This document shows positions 28,951 through 39,286 of a DNA stretch of 64,000 nt, one piece after another. Every line of letters starts with the position of its first letter. Positions within the stretch are counted from its first letter, which is position 1. The translations under genes were made by a program, and so were the position numbers. The notes beneath the pieces were generated by a model, which saw nothing but the letters and a program-made list of their open reading frames with translations, ran no database searches and was not told where the DNA came from. The stretch spans positions 124,001-188,000 of the forward strand of contig QNRL01000004.1 in the NCBI GenBank assembly GCA_003315335.1, in the 5' to 3' direction. This stretch comes from Pseudocitrobacter faecalis. GTDB lineage: Bacteria; Pseudomonadota; Gammaproteobacteria; Enterobacterales; Enterobacteriaceae.

Positions 28951-29310
28951 TTAGCTAACGATTTCCAGAACCTGCTCCGGCGGGCGACCAATACGCGCCT
29001 TGCCGTTGCTGACCACAATCGGGCGTTCAATCAGCTTCGGATTCTCAACCATCGCCTGAATCAACTGCGCTTCGGTAAGCTGGCTATCGGCCAGATTCAA
29101 CGACTTATAAAGATCTTCTTTCTGGCGCATCAGCTCGCGTGCGCTGTTCATGCCCAGCATTTGCAGCAACTTCTTAATGCCCTGCACATCAGGCGGAGTT
29201 TCCAGATAAAGCACCACTTCCGGCTCCACGCCGTTAGCTTTCAACAGGCTTAAGGTTTCGCGGCTCTTGGAACAGCGCGGGTTGTGGTAAATTTTTACCG
29301 CATCAGTCAT
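28951..29310 (-). CDS. yfgD: ArsC-family oxidoreductase YfgD
   Basis: A 119-residue thioredoxin-fold protein of the ArsC family with the N-terminal NPRCSKSRE motif (Cys13), as in glutathione-dependent arsenate reductases, and the C-terminal RPIVV strand-turn. The start is ATG 29310 with GGGAGATG upstream. It lies 35 bp after bepA on the same strand. Whether it reduces arsenate is not established; arsenic resistance genes are not nearby. Confidence 0.9.
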   Translation of the reverse strand: MTDAVKIYHNPRCSKSRETLSLLKANGVEPEVVLYLETPPDVQGIKKLLQMLGMNSARELMRQKEDLYKSLNLADSQLTEAQLIQAMVENPKLIERPIVVSNGKARIGRPPEQVLEIVS

Positions 29311-29345
29311 AACATCTCCCATATTCTTATATTTTCGTTCCCGAT

Positions 29346-30809
29346 TTACATTTTCGTATAAGGGCGGAAACGTTCCTGTAATTGGCGAAGCTGGTCGATA
29401 CGTGCATCGTAGCGCGCCTGTTCCAGGCTTCTGAGTTTGACCTGGGCGCTGGCGCTGCTCAGCAGGGAAATCGCCTGGTCGAGGCGTCCAACCAATGCCA
29501 TATTCTCGGCTCTGGCGGCCAGTTCCTGATCGCGATGGCCCAGTTTGGCCTGCGCCTGTGCCAGCAGCTCCCAGCCGTTGGTATCGTCTTTATAGTTAAA
29601 CGTGTAGCGGTTAAGAATGGTCACCGCTTCGGAGGCCTGCCCTGCTTCGAGCAGCGCGTTCGCCAGGTTGAGCTGCAGTACCGGGTTGGTGCGCAGGTCG
29701 CGCGCGCTTTTCAGGCGACTAATGGCATCAGCGGCTTTGTTCTGGCCGAGGTCGATATCGGTCGCCAGGTCAAGATACCATGGGTTTTGCGGGTCGGCGG
29801 CCAGCAGTGGGCGCAGCAGGCTACTCGCCTGAGCGTTGTTCTTCGCTTCCATTGCCTGAAGTGCGCGGCCATACTGCGCGGCATTTTGTTCGCGAATATT
29901 ACCTTTCGACCAGGCATCGAGCAGGTCGCTGGTCAGCTGATTTTGCCCGGAGTTATACATCCCAAGCGTACGCGCTTTCGCCAGATAGAAATCGGCGGAG
30001 GATTGCACCACCATTGGTTTCATCTGGTTGGCGCGGTTGCGCGCGTCGGCCAGACGGCTTTCCGGCAGGGGGTGGGTCAGCAGCATTTCCGGTGGACGCG
30101 AGGAGTAGCGCGCCTGATCGAGCAATTTATCCATGAATGCCGGCATCGCCTGCGGATCGAAGCCGGATCGTTGTAACACCTGAATCCCGATACGATCCGC
30201 TTCTTCTTCATTCTGACGAGTGAAGCTGATCATGCTCTGTTGCGTTCCGGCAAGAGTACCGCTCAGCGCCGCCATCCCAGCCTGCGGGCTGGCCATCGCC
30301 AGTAGAATTGAGCCTAACGCGCCGACCCAGGTAAGCGGGGCGTTACGTTTCTGATCTTCCATCGCACGCGCCAGATGTCGCTGGGTGACGTGGGAGATTT
30401 CGTGCGCCATCACCGAGGCCAGTTGGCTTTCATTATCGGAATAGCGGAACAACGCCGAGTGCAGCACCACGTTCCCGCCGAAGAAGGCGAAGGCGTTGAT
30501 ATCGTCGTTGTTGATTAAATAGAAGTGGAATGGCGTACGCACCGACCAGGCGTGCGACACCAGACGCATACCCAGGGTATTGATGTACTGCATCAGCAGG
30601 GGATCATTAATCAGCGGTGCGCTGCCGCGCAGCTGGCGTACGTAGAAATCCCCCATTTGCATCTCCTGACCAATGGAGAGCGTGCTTCCTGCGGAGGTGC
30701 CCATATCTGGCAACGTATCAGCCGCATCCGCAAATGCGGGGGCCGCCTGGCCGAGTGTGAGCGTTGCAATAAGGGATGCCACCAGCGTTTTTTTCAACTG
30801 CCTGAACAT
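29346..30809 (-). CDS. bepA: Periplasmic chaperone/metalloprotease BepA
   Basis: A 487-residue periplasmic protein. Signal peptide at residues 1-27 (cut after AFA). M48 peptidase domain with zinc motif HEISH near residue 136 and a third-ligand Glu about 65 residues later (NEEEADRIG), then a C-terminal TPR domain (about 310-487). In E. coli it helps fold and insert LptD and degrades stalled LptD and damaged BamA. It shares its upstream region with the divergent perM. Confidence 0.97.
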   Translation of the reverse strand: MFRQLKKTLVASLIATLTLGQAAPAFADAADTLPDMGTSAGSTLSIGQEMQMGDFYVRQLRGSAPLINDPLLMQYINTLGMRLVSHAWSVRTPFHFYLINNDDINAFAFFGGNVVLHSALFRYSDNESQLASVMAHEISHVTQRHLARAMEDQKRNAPLTWVGALGSILLAMASPQAGMAALSGTLAGTQQSMISFTRQNEEEADRIGIQVLQRSGFDPQAMPAFMDKLLDQARYSSRPPEMLLTHPLPESRLADARNRANQMKPMVVQSSADFYLAKARTLGMYNSGQNQLTSDLLDAWSKGNIREQNAAQYGRALQAMEAKNNAQASSLLRPLLAADPQNPWYLDLATDIDLGQNKAADAISRLKSARDLRTNPVLQLNLANALLEAGQASEAVTILNRYTFNYKDDTNGWELLAQAQAKLGHRDQELAARAENMALVGRLDQAISLLSSASAQVKLRSLEQARYDARIDQLRQLQERFRPYTKM

Positions 30810-31033
30810 AACCTCTGTCCTGTAATGTGGGATGTTTCAGTTTGACCGACAGGGCGGCGTTACGTTCCCTGCGTGACTGCTCAGGCAGTTTATCTGGCCT
30901 CACAGAGGTTGAAAATGATATTCACATAACTTTTGCTGTTTGTGTCTATAAATAGAAAAAGCGAAGTCTTTTCTGTGACATTTAGATACAATTCGGGCAC
31001 TGTGATCCGCCAATGTGCGTCAGGGAAGTGTTT

Positions 31034-32098
31034 ATGCTCGAAATGTTGATGCAGTGGTATCGCCGCCGTTTTAGTGACCCGGAAGCGATAGCGCTGCTGG
31101 TTATTCTGGTGGCCGGTTTCGGTATCCTGTTTTTCTTTAGCGGTCTGTTAGCACCGCTGCTGGTGGCGATTGTTCTCGCGTATTTGTTGGAATGGCCCAC
31201 GATTCGTCTGGAGAAGCTCGGCTGTTCGCGACGCTGGGCCACCACGGCTGTGTTGGTCGTCTTTGTCGGCATTCTGCTGCTAATGGCATTTGTGGTCATG
31301 CCAGTAGCCTGGCAGCAGGGAATCTATCTGATTCGCGATATGCCTGGCATGCTCAATAAACTTTCTGATTTTGCCGCCACCTTGCCGCGTCGCTATCCGG
31401 CGCTGATGGATGCGGGCATCATTGATGCGATGGCAGAAAACATGCGCGCGCGTATGCAGACCATGGGCGACTCGGTGGTGAAATATTCCGTGGCGTCGCT
31501 GGTCGGGCTGCTGACGCTGGCGGTCTATCTGGTGCTGGTGCCGTTAATGGTCTTTTTCCTGGTGAAGGATAAAGAGCAGATGCTGAACGCCGTGCGCCGC
31601 GTACTGCCGCGTAATCGCGGCCTGGCCGGGCTGGTCTGGAAAGAGATGAACCAGCAAATCACCAACTATATCCGCGGCAAGGTGCTGGAAATGGTGGTGG
31701 TCGGTGTGGCGACCTGGATAGGCTTTATCCTGTTTGGCCTCAATTATTCGCTGTTGCTTGCGGTGCTGGTGGGGTTCTCTGTTCTGATTCCCTATATCGG
31801 CGCGTTTGTCGTGACCATTCCCGTGGTGTGCGTGGCGCTGTTCCAGTTTGGCCTGGGCACCGAGTTCTGGAGTCTGTTTGCGGTATACCTCATTATCCAG
31901 GCGCTGGATGGAAACCTGCTGGTACCTGTGCTCTTCTCGGAAGCGGTGAATTTGCATCCGCTGGTGATTATTCTGTCGGTGGTGATTTTCGGCGGGCTGT
32001 GGGGATTTTGGGGCGTGTTTTTCGCCATTCCGCTGGCGACGCTGATTAAAGCGGTGGTGCATGCCTGGCCGGATGGTCTGGTGGCCGACGAAGAGTAA
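31034..32098 (+). CDS. perM: AI-2E family transporter-like membrane protein PerM
   Basis: A 354-residue inner-membrane protein of the UPF0118/AI-2 exporter family, matching E. coli PerM from MLEMLMQWYRRRF. About eight hydrophobic segments, with a soluble loop near 85-150 and the conserved PYIGAFVV and GLWGFWGVFFAIPLA motifs. The ATG at 31034 is used rather than an upstream GTG. Substrate not established. Ends in a clear terminator. Confidence 0.93.
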   Translation: MLEMLMQWYRRRFSDPEAIALLVILVAGFGILFFFSGLLAPLLVAIVLAYLLEWPTIRLEKLGCSRRWATTAVLVVFVGILLLMAFVVMPVAWQQGIYLIRDMPGMLNKLSDFAATLPRRYPALMDAGIIDAMAENMRARMQTMGDSVVKYSVASLVGLLTLAVYLVLVPLMVFFLVKDKEQMLNAVRRVLPRNRGLAGLVWKEMNQQITNYIRGKVLEMVVVGVATWIGFILFGLNYSLLLAVLVGFSVLIPYIGAFVVTIPVVCVALFQFGLGTEFWSLFAVYLIIQALDGNLLVPVLFSEAVNLHPLVIILSVVIFGGLWGFWGVFFAIPLATLIKAVVHAWPDGLVADEE

Positions 32099-32104
32099 AC
32101 AAAA

Positions 32105-32129
32105 AGCCGACGCAAGCGTCGGCTTTTTA
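32105..32129 (+). terminator. Terminator after perM
   Basis: AGCCGACG (32105-32112) pairs with CGTCGGCT (32117-32124) around CAAG, with A residues before and T residues after, so it can serve both convergent genes. Confidence 0.85.
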
Positions 32130-32157
32130 TTGCAGGGAAAGCGCGCGTTGTTCTTGC

Positions 32158-32253
32158 CGAATGCGGCGTAAACGCTTTACCTGGCCTACAAAATAGTGCA
32201 ATTTCAACGTATTGCAGAAACCTTGTAGGCCTGATAGGCGTAGCGCATCAGGC
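32158..32253. repeat. REP pair (BIME-like) overlapping the end of bcp
   Basis: A degenerate REP (32158-32190, TGCGGCGTAAACGC core, ending GGCCTAC) and a second, oppositely oriented unit (32225-32253, GTAGGCCTGAT...GCATCAGGC) flank a short spacer. The second unit contains the bcp stop codon. Typical of the 3' ends of convergent enterobacterial genes. Confidence 0.75.
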
Positions 32254-32718
32254 GCGCTCTTTGAGCCAGTTCAGCACTACATCGTGGTGATTGCTGGTTT
32301 TGAAATCATCAAAAACGTGCTCAACTTTCCCATCAGCGTCAATCAGGAAGCTGATACGATGGATGCCGTCATAGGTTTTACCCATAAAGGACTTCTCGCC
32401 CCAGACGCCAAACTGCTCGCAAACCTGATGATCCTCATCGGACAACAAGGTGAAGTTCAGCAGCTCTTTTTCAGCAAAGCGGGAGAGTTTTTCTGGCTTA
32501 TCGGTGCTGATGCCCAGCACTTCGACGCCCGCTTTTTTCAGTTCATCCATATTATCGCGCAGACCGCAGGCCTGCACGGTGCAGCCCGGCGTCATGGCCT
32601 TCGGATAGAAATAGACCAGTACGCGTTGTCCCTGGAAGTCGGTCAAATTTACTTGCTCGCCGTCTTGATCGGGCAAACTAAATTTCGGTGCGATGTCACC
32701 GGCTTTCAGTGGGTTCAT
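32248..32718 (-). CDS. bcp: Thiol peroxidase Bcp (peroxiredoxin)
   Basis: A 156-residue peroxiredoxin of the BCP/PrxQ class, same length as in E. coli. It has the peroxidatic Cys in MTPGCTVQACGLRD (near residue 45) with the resolving Cys five positions later. It reduces H2O2 and organic hydroperoxides with thioredoxin. It overlaps gcvR by one base and is co-transcribed with it. The stop codon lies in a REP element. Confidence 0.97.
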   Translation of the reverse strand: MNPLKAGDIAPKFSLPDQDGEQVNLTDFQGQRVLVYFYPKAMTPGCTVQACGLRDNMDELKKAGVEVLGISTDKPEKLSRFAEKELLNFTLLSDEDHQVCEQFGVWGEKSFMGKTYDGIHRISFLIDADGKVEHVFDDFKTSNHHDVVLNWLKERA

Positions 32719-33290
32719 TAGGCAACTCCATCTTGTTCGTCATGCTGAGAATGATTTATGACGTTTATACTGCCTTGTGCATTCAATTCTGTACATAGGG
32801 CTTTAAACGCTTGCTCAATATTTGATGCATTTTTCGTAGCCGGGCTGTGTGCGGTTATCTGAATAAACAGCTGTGGCTGCGTATTTTCATCGCCGGGTTG
32901 GGTGCGGGAAACCAGCTCTGCAATGTTCATCTCCCATGAGTCGATAAGCGCGGTGAAGCGTTCGATAATATGGGGAGAATCAGGCACCTCAACCTGCACC
33001 CACACGGTGGAAGGCATTGACGGGCGCGGTCGCGCGGTGGTGCGCTTCATCACAATCAGCAGATCCAGTTCTGCACCTTTCAACGGCAGGGTGGATTCAA
33101 TCAAGGTGATCGCGTTCCAGCTACCGGAAAGCAGCATGATGAAAGTGAACTCATCGCCCAGCATGGCCAGCCTGCTGTCCTCAATGTTACAGCCGCAGCT
33201 ACTGACGTGACGCGTAATGGTATTGACAATGCCAGGGCGATCGGCCCCCAGAGCTGTAATGACCAAATAGTGTTGTAATGTGGCTGTCAA
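32718..33290 (-). CDS. gcvR: Glycine cleavage system regulator GcvR
   Basis: A 190-residue protein made of two ACT domains (about 5-85 and 95-180). In E. coli it binds GcvA and prevents activation of the gcvTHP operon when glycine is low; glycine binding relieves this. First gene of the gcvR-bcp unit, divergent from dapA across 155 bp. Confidence 0.96.
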   Translation of the reverse strand: MTATLQHYLVITALGADRPGIVNTITRHVSSCGCNIEDSRLAMLGDEFTFIMLLSGSWNAITLIESTLPLKGAELDLLIVMKRTTARPRPSMPSTVWVQVEVPDSPHIIERFTALIDSWEMNIAELVSRTQPGDENTQPQLFIQITAHSPATKNASNIEQAFKALCTELNAQGSINVINHSQHDEQDGVA

Positions 33291-33445
33291 ACCGGTGCTT
33301 CCTTCAAAAAGGTGAGGTATTCCTTAGGAAAGCATAAAAAAAACCGGCATACAACATTCTGAGGGGCTTCAGTCGCTTGCTTTTATTACAGTTCCAAACG
33401 TACCATTGAGACTCATGTCCGCACGTCAGCACAGAGGATGGCCCC

Positions 33446-34324
33446 ATGTTCACGGGAAGTATTGTAGCGCTTGTCACGCCGATGGATGAGAAAGGTAATG
33501 TCGACCGTTCAAGCCTGAAAAAACTGATTGATTACCATGTCGCCAACGGGACCTCGGCGATTGTATCTGTAGGGACGACAGGAGAATCGGCGACGCTTGG
33601 CCACGATGAGCACGGCGATGTCGTGATGATGACCGTAGAGCTGGCCGATGGCCGTATTCCGGTTATCGCAGGCACCGGGGCGAATGCCACCGCAGAGGCG
33701 ATAAGCCTGACTCAGCGCTTCAATAACACCGGCGTCGTCGGCTGCCTGACCGTGACCCCTTACTACAACCGTCCTACTCAGGAAGGTCTGTTCCAGCACT
33801 TTAAAGCGATCGCAGAACATACTGACTTGCCGCAAATTCTGTATAATGTGCCGTCTCGTACGGGTTGCGATATGCTGCCAGAAACCGTGGGTCGCCTGGC
33901 TGAAATAAAAAATATTATCGCAATCAAGGAAGCAACAGGGAACTTAAGTCGTGTTCACCAGATCAAAGAGCTGGTTTCAGACGATTTCATCCTGCTGAGC
34001 GGTGATGATGCCACGGGGCTGGATTTCATGCAGCTTGGCGGTCAGGGTGTGATTTCCGTCACTGCAAACGTTGCTGCACGTGATATGGCAGAAATGTGTA
34101 AGCTGGCCGCCGCTGGCGAGTTTGCAAAAGCGCGCGTCATCAACCAACGTTTGATGCCGCTGCACAATAAATTATTTGTCGAACCCAATCCTATCCCAGT
34201 TAAATGGGCATGTAAGGAGTTGGGGCTTGTAGCAACCGATACGATGCGTTTGCCGATGACACCTATCACCGACCATGGTCGTGATATCGTCGCCTCAGCA
34301 ATGAAGCACGCCGGTTTGCTGTAA
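33446..34324 (+). CDS. dapA: 4-hydroxy-tetrahydrodipicolinate synthase
   Basis: A 292-residue class I aldolase-fold enzyme that condenses pyruvate with aspartate semialdehyde, the first step unique to lysine and diaminopimelate synthesis. Schiff-base Lys in AIKEATGN near 161, Tyr of YNVPSRT near 133 and the TTGES motif near 44 are present. Followed 16 bp later by bamC, as in E. coli. Allosterically inhibited by lysine in relatives. Confidence 0.98.
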   Translation: MFTGSIVALVTPMDEKGNVDRSSLKKLIDYHVANGTSAIVSVGTTGESATLGHDEHGDVVMMTVELADGRIPVIAGTGANATAEAISLTQRFNNTGVVGCLTVTPYYNRPTQEGLFQHFKAIAEHTDLPQILYNVPSRTGCDMLPETVGRLAEIKNIIAIKEATGNLSRVHQIKELVSDDFILLSGDDATGLDFMQLGGQGVISVTANVAARDMAEMCKLAAAGEFAKARVINQRLMPLHNKLFVEPNPIPVKWACKELGLVATDTMRLPMTPITDHGRDIVASAMKHAGLL

Positions 34325-34340
34325 AGTTTAGGGAGATTTG

Positions 34341-35375
34341 ATGGCTTACTCAGTACAGAAGTCGCGCCTGGCAAAGGTTGCGGGTGTTTCACTTGTCCTG
34401 CTGCTTGCAGCGTGTAGTTCCGACTCGCGTTATAAGCGCCAGGTGAGCGGCGATGAATCCTATCTGGATGCCGCGCCGTTAAGTGAACTTCACGCGCCGG
34501 CTGGCATGATCCTGCCGGTTCAACGCGGTGATTATAACATTCCGGTTGCTAACGGTAGCGGCGCAGTAGGTAAAGCCCTGGACATCCGTCCGCCGGCACA
34601 GCCTCTGGCGCTGGTTTCTGGTGCGCGCACGCAGTTCACGGGCGATACCGCCACGCTGCTGGTCGAAAGTGGCCGTAGCGGTAACCTGTGGCCGCAGGTA
34701 GTGAGCATCCTTCAGGGTAAAAACTACACCATTGATAAGCGTGATGATGCCACCCAGACGTTAACCACCGATTGGGTTGAGTGGAACCGTCTCGATGAAG
34801 ACCAGCAGTACCGTGGTCGTTATCAAGTCTCCGTGAAACCGCAGGGCTATCAGCAGGCGGTCGTGGTGAAACTGGTTAACCTGGAACAAGCGGGCAAACC
34901 GGTTGCCGATACCGCATCACTGCAGCGCTACAGCGCCGAGATGCTGAACGTTATCTCCGCAGGCCTCGATCAGAAAGCTACCGCCGCGCAGAATGCTTCA
35001 CAAAGCGCAGCGGGTTCCACCTTCGACGTGCAGAGCGCAGCGGATGACACTGGCCTGCCTATGCTGGTAGTGCGTGGCCCGTTCAACCAGGTATGGCAAC
35101 GTCTGCCTGGCGTGCTGGAAAAAGTAGGCATGAAAGTGACCGACAGCACCCGTTCTCAGGGCAGCATCAACGTGACCTACAAGCCGCTGTCTGACAGTAG
35201 CTGGCAGGAACTGGGCGCAAGCGATCCGGGTCTGGTCTCCGGTGATTACAAACTGCAGGTTGGCGACCTCGATAACCGCAGCAGTCTGCAATTCATCGAC
35301 CCGAAAGGTCATACGCTGACGCAGTCTCAGAACGACGCGCTGGTCGCCGTCTTCCAGGCAGCATTTAGCAAGTAA
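34341..35375 (+). CDS. bamC: Outer membrane assembly lipoprotein BamC
   Basis: A 344-residue lipoprotein of the BAM complex. The start at ATG 34341 with GGGAG upstream gives the E. coli beginning [12 protein letters not shown]; the lipobox LLAAC places the lipidated Cys at 25. An unstructured N-terminal stretch (26-95) that in E. coli binds BamD is followed by two helix-grip domains. Operon with dapA; ends in a terminator. Confidence 0.97.
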   Translation: MAYSVQKSRLAKVAGVSLVLLLAACSSDSRYKRQVSGDESYLDAAPLSELHAPAGMILPVQRGDYNIPVANGSGAVGKALDIRPPAQPLALVSGARTQFTGDTATLLVESGRSGNLWPQVVSILQGKNYTIDKRDDATQTLTTDWVEWNRLDEDQQYRGRYQVSVKPQGYQQAVVVKLVNLEQAGKPVADTASLQRYSAEMLNVISAGLDQKATAAQNASQSAAGSTFDVQSAADDTGLPMLVVRGPFNQVWQRLPGVLEKVGMKVTDSTRSQGSINVTYKPLSDSSWQELGASDPGLVSGDYKLQVGDLDNRSSLQFIDPKGHTLTQSQNDALVAVFQAAFSK

Positions 35376-35380
35376 TATTG

Positions 35381-35407
35381 AGGGCTGGAGTAATCCGGCC
35401 CTTTTTT
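35381..35407 (+). terminator. Terminator after bamC
   Basis: AGGGC-T-GGA (35381-35389) pairs with TCC-G-GCCCT (35394-35402) around GTAA and is followed by six T. Confidence 0.85.
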
Positions 35408-35411
35408 CTGA

Positions 35412-35433
35412 TATGATACGCAAACGTGTGCGT
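35412..35433 (+). promoter_or_regulatory. purC promoter -10 and PurR operator
   Basis: ACGCAAACGTGTGCGT (35418-35433) matches the PurR consensus at 15 of 16 positions and directly follows a -10-like TATGAT (35412-35417), so bound PurR would cover the start site. The -35 is weak. Confidence 0.88.
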
Positions 35434-35482
35434 CGGCAGAAAAGCGCGATTTTATAGTTAAATTCCACCAGGAGTAATAAAG

Positions 35483-36196
35483 ATGCAAAAGCAAGCTGAG
35501 TTGTATCGTGGTAAAGCGAAAACCGTCTACAGTACGGAAAACCCGGACCTGTTGGTGCTCGAATTCCGTAACGATACGTCAGCAGGTGACGGAGCGCGCA
35601 TTGAGCAGTTCGATCGTAAAGGTATGGTGAACAACAAGTTCAACCATTTCATTATGACCAAACTGGAAGAAGCGGGTATCCCGACTCAGATGGAACGTCT
35701 GCTCTCTGATACCGAATGTCTGGTTAAAAAACTGGATATGGTGCCGGTAGAGTGCGTGGTGCGTAACCGTGCGGCAGGCTCGCTGGTGAAACGCTTAGGG
35801 ATTGAAGAAGGCATCGAACTGAACCCACCGCTGTTCGACCTGTTCCTGAAAAATGATGCGATGCATGACCCGATGGTCAACGAATCTTACTGCGAAACCT
35901 TTGGCTGGGTGAGCAAAGAAAACCTCGCACGTATGCAAGAACTGACCTTCAAAGCAAACGATGTCCTGAAAAAAATGTTTGATGATGCGGGCCTGATCCT
36001 GGTCGATTTCAAGCTGGAATTTGGTTTGTACAAAGGCGAAGTTGTTCTGGGTGATGAGTTCTCGCCGGACGGTAGCCGTCTGTGGGATAAGCAAACCATG
36101 GATAAAATGGATAAAGACCGTTTCCGCCAGAGCCTGGGTGGCCTGATTGAAGCTTACGAAGAAGTGGCGCGTCGTCTGGGTGTCAACCTGGACTGA
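35483..36196 (+). CDS. purC: SAICAR synthetase
   Basis: A 237-residue phosphoribosylaminoimidazole-succinocarboxamide synthase, same length as in E. coli. It joins aspartate to CAIR with ATP. N-terminal YRGKAKTVY nucleotide loop, [13 protein letters not shown] and the FKLEFG signature are present. Controlled by the PurR operator 50 bp upstream. Confidence 0.98.
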   Translation: MQKQAELYRGKAKTVYSTENPDLLVLEFRNDTSAGDGARIEQFDRKGMVNNKFNHFIMTKLEEAGIPTQMERLLSDTECLVKKLDMVPVECVVRNRAAGSLVKRLGIEEGIELNPPLFDLFLKNDAMHDPMVNESYCETFGWVSKENLARMQELTFKANDVLKKMFDDAGLILVDFKLEFGLYKGEVVLGDEFSPDGSRLWDKQTMDKMDKDRFRQSLGGLIEAYEEVARRLGVNLD

Positions 36197-36324
36197 GTCT
36201 CCTGAGTCACTGCATCGCAGAGGGTGCCTGCACCCTCTGAATTTCCCCGTTATTTCCTGTGGTAATCCTCGTCTGAACCGCCTACGATCATAACTATAAT
36301 TAATAGGATAGGTTCGAGGTAGAT

Positions 36325-37194
36325 ATGCGTTGGCAAGGTCGTCGCGAAAGCGACAATGTTGAAGACAGACGAAATGATTCCGGTTCGCCGATTTCAGGCG
36401 GCGGGCGAAACATTCGTATTCCCAGCGGGAAAGGCGGCATCATTCTGTTGATTGTCGTGGTTGTCGCGGGCTATTACGGCGTCGATCTCACAGGCTTTCT
36501 GACCGGGGAACCTGTATCCCAGCAATCCTCCCAACAGCGGACCGTTAGCCCTCAGGATAACGAAGCCGCCAAATTCACCTCGGTGATACTTGCGACCACC
36601 GAAGATACCTGGACCCAGCAGTTTGAAAAAATGGGTAAAACCTATCAGGTGCCAAAACTGGTGATGTATCGCGGCGCGACGCGCACGGGCTGTGGTACCG
36701 GCCAGTCGGTCATGGGCCCCTTCTATTGCCCGGCGGACACCACGGTATATATCGATCTCTCTTTCTACGATGATATGAAAGAGAAACTGGGCGCGGATGG
36801 CGACTTTGCCCAGGGCTACGTGATTGCGCATGAAGTAGGGCACCACGTGCAAAAACTGCTGGGTATCGAACCAAAAGTCCGTCAGATGCAGCAGAATGCG
36901 TCCGAATCACAAGTGAATCAACTCTCTGTGCGTATGGAACTGCAGGCGGATTGCTTTGCGGGCGTTTGGGGCCATGCGATGCAGCAGCAGGGCGTGCTGG
37001 AGCCGGGCGATTTGGAAGAGGCGCTGAATGCGGCACAAGCCATTGGTGATGATCGTCTCCAGCAGCAGAGCCAGGGGCGCGTGGTGCCGGATAGCTTCAC
37101 CCACGGCACATCACAGCAGCGTTATACCTGGCTGAAACGTGGCCTGGATAGCGGTGACCCGGCGCAGTGTAATACGTTCGGCAAAATGCTGTAA
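36325..37194 (+). CDS. ypfJ: Putative neutral zinc metallopeptidase YpfJ
   Basis: A 289-residue protein of the YpfJ/KPN_00728 family. A charged N-terminus with Gly-rich stretch is followed by one membrane segment (about 36-52), then a periplasmic peptidase domain with the zinc motif HEVGHH near residue 173 and a conserved ELQADCFAG (third ligand region). Substrate unknown. It lies 17 bp upstream of tmcA. Confidence 0.93.
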   Translation: MRWQGRRESDNVEDRRNDSGSPISGGGRNIRIPSGKGGIILLIVVVVAGYYGVDLTGFLTGEPVSQQSSQQRTVSPQDNEAAKFTSVILATTEDTWTQQFEKMGKTYQVPKLVMYRGATRTGCGTGQSVMGPFYCPADTTVYIDLSFYDDMKEKLGADGDFAQGYVIAHEVGHHVQKLLGIEPKVRQMQQNASESQVNQLSVRMELQADCFAGVWGHAMQQQGVLEPGDLEEALNAAQAIGDDRLQQQSQGRVVPDSFTHGTSQQRYTWLKRGLDSGDPAQCNTFGKML

Positions 37195-37211
37195 GTTGAT
37201 GAATCGCAATC

Positions 37212-39212
37212 ATGGATGAACTTTTGACCCTCGCGCCGCGCATGGCGCGGGAAGGTGTACGCCGCTTGTTGGTTATTAGCGGCGAGTCACACTGGGTACA
37301 GCAGCAGGCGCAAGCCTTTCGTGACGACGCGCAGACAGACGTACTGTGGGTGGGGCCTGAAGCGCAAGCCGAGCCGTACTGCGCGCCAGCAAAACTGGTG
37401 ACGCTGCTCGGGCGTGAGTTCCAGCACGCCATCTTTGATGCCCGCCACGGTTTCGATGTCTCGGCTTTTGCCGCGCTCGCCGGTACGTTGCGTGCCGGAA
37501 GCTGGCTGGTGCTGCTGGTGCCGGAATGGGCGCGATGGCCACATCAGCCGGATGCCGATTCCCTGCGCTGGAGCGACTCGCCAGAAGCGATTGCTACGCC
37601 GCGCTTTGTTGACCATTTTTGCAGAATACTGTGCGAAAACCCTGAAGCGCTGCTGTGGCGACAGGGTGATGTATTCCCCGACGTCAACTTTCCCTCGCGG
37701 CCACACTGGCAACGCGTCAGCGGTGAGCCAGATGCAGAGCAAGCTGCGATCCTCAACGCGCTGGCGGATAATCCCGCGGGCATTACCACCATTACCGCCG
37801 AGCGCGGGCGGGGAAAATCGGCGCTGGCGGGGATGCATATCCGCAGCCTGAAGGGGCGAGCCATTGTGACCGCGCCGACGCGGGCCTCTGCTGACGTCAT
37901 TGCTGCTTTTGCCGGCGAGCGTTTTCACTTTATGGCACCGGACGCCCTGCTGGCCTCTGCTGAAACCGCTGACTGGCTGGTGGTGGATGAAGCCGCCGCG
38001 ATCCCCGCACCACTGCTGGAACAACTCGCCTCACGATTCCCACATCTTTTACTGACCACCACCGTGCAGGGCTATGAAGGCACGGGACGGGGATTTCTGC
38101 TGAAATTCTGCGCGCATTTCCCCACGCTACGGCAATTTACGCTCAATACGCCCGTTCGCTGGGTGCAGGGCTGCCCGCTGGAAGTGGTGGTAAATGATCT
38201 GCTGATTTTTGCTGACGATAGCTTTACGGTTCCCCCGTCCGGCCCGTTAAGTTTCAGGGCGATAGAACAGGTGCAATGGCTGTCGGAACCTCAGCTCCCC
38301 ACGGCGATGTACCAGCTACTTTCTGGTGCGCACTACCGCACTTCACCGCTCGATTTGCGGCGGATGATGGATGCGCCGGGGCAACACTTTATCGCTGCCG
38401 ATACGCCGAATGGCCTCGCAGGCGCGCTGTGGCTGGTGGATGAAGGTGGATTGACCGCCGAATTAAGTCAGGCGGTCTGGTCGGGTTTTCGTCGACCGCG
38501 CGGTAACCTGGTGGCGCAGTCGCTCGCCGCGCATGGCGGAAGCCCGCTTGCGGCAACCTTGATTGGTCGGCGCATTAGCCGGGTGGCAGTACACCCTTTG
38601 CGCCAGCGCGAGGGTATCGGTTCTGCGCTCATCGCCCGTGCCTGTAAAGACGCCTCGGGCTGCGATTATCTCTCCGTCAGCTTTGGCTATACCGAAGCAC
38701 TCTGGCAGTTCTGGCAGCGCTGTGGTTTTACCCTGGTGCGCATCGGCACGCAGCGCGAAGCCAGCAGCGGCTGTTATGCGGCGATGGCGCTGTTCCCACT
38801 CACCGATGCTGGAAAATATCTGGCAGAGCATGAGCATTTGCGTTTATGCCAGCAGTGGCGCTGGCTGCAGGGGTGGGTTGATGAGAAATTGACGCTGCCG
38901 CAGGGGCCGGAAGCTATGCTTAATGATGAAGCGTGGTGGGATCTGGCGGGGTTTGCATTCGCCCATCGCCCGCTGCTGGCTACGCTGGGTAATCTGCACC
39001 TGTTGGTTTCTCTCAGCCCGTTGCCGTTGCTGGCACTGCGGCGCAGGCTGGCGCGGGAAAATGAAGCGGCGCTTTGTACGGCGTTGAATCTCCATGGGCG
39101 TAAAGCGCTGCTTGTACGCCTGCGTGAAGAGGTGGCGCAGGCGATGTGTGACCTTGACCACGAACGTACCGGGCAGCTTCGCGAACGTATAAAGCAGGTG
39201 CAATTTTTTTAA
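37212..39212 (+). CDS. tmcA: tRNA(Met) cytidine acetyltransferase
   Basis: A 666-residue enzyme that acetylates the wobble cytidine (ac4C34) of elongator tRNA-Met using acetyl-CoA and ATP. N-terminal domain, then an RNA-helicase-like module with Walker A TAERGRGKSALAG near 200 and Walker B VVDEAAAIP near 257, and a GNAT acetyltransferase domain near 400-530 (RISRVAVHPLRQREGIGSAL). Tail domain follows. Position next to ypfJ and ypfH as in E. coli. Confidence 0.95.
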   Translation: MDELLTLAPRMAREGVRRLLVISGESHWVQQQAQAFRDDAQTDVLWVGPEAQAEPYCAPAKLVTLLGREFQHAIFDARHGFDVSAFAALAGTLRAGSWLVLLVPEWARWPHQPDADSLRWSDSPEAIATPRFVDHFCRILCENPEALLWRQGDVFPDVNFPSRPHWQRVSGEPDAEQAAILNALADNPAGITTITAERGRGKSALAGMHIRSLKGRAIVTAPTRASADVIAAFAGERFHFMAPDALLASAETADWLVVDEAAAIPAPLLEQLASRFPHLLLTTTVQGYEGTGRGFLLKFCAHFPTLRQFTLNTPVRWVQGCPLEVVVNDLLIFADDSFTVPPSGPLSFRAIEQVQWLSEPQLPTAMYQLLSGAHYRTSPLDLRRMMDAPGQHFIAADTPNGLAGALWLVDEGGLTAELSQAVWSGFRRPRGNLVAQSLAAHGGSPLAATLIGRRISRVAVHPLRQREGIGSALIARACKDASGCDYLSVSFGYTEALWQFWQRCGFTLVRIGTQREASSGCYAAMALFPLTDAGKYLAEHEHLRLCQQWRWLQGWVDEKLTLPQGPEAMLNDEAWWDLAGFAFAHRPLLATLGNLHLLVSLSPLPLLALRRRLARENEAALCTALNLHGRKALLVRLREEVAQAMCDLDHERTGQLRERIKQVQFF

Positions 39213-39286
39213 CTATCTCATTCAGTTAAATGGCATGGTCATTCTTTTCGGCCAGCGTAAACTGAGCGGTAACAAAGGAGATAGCC

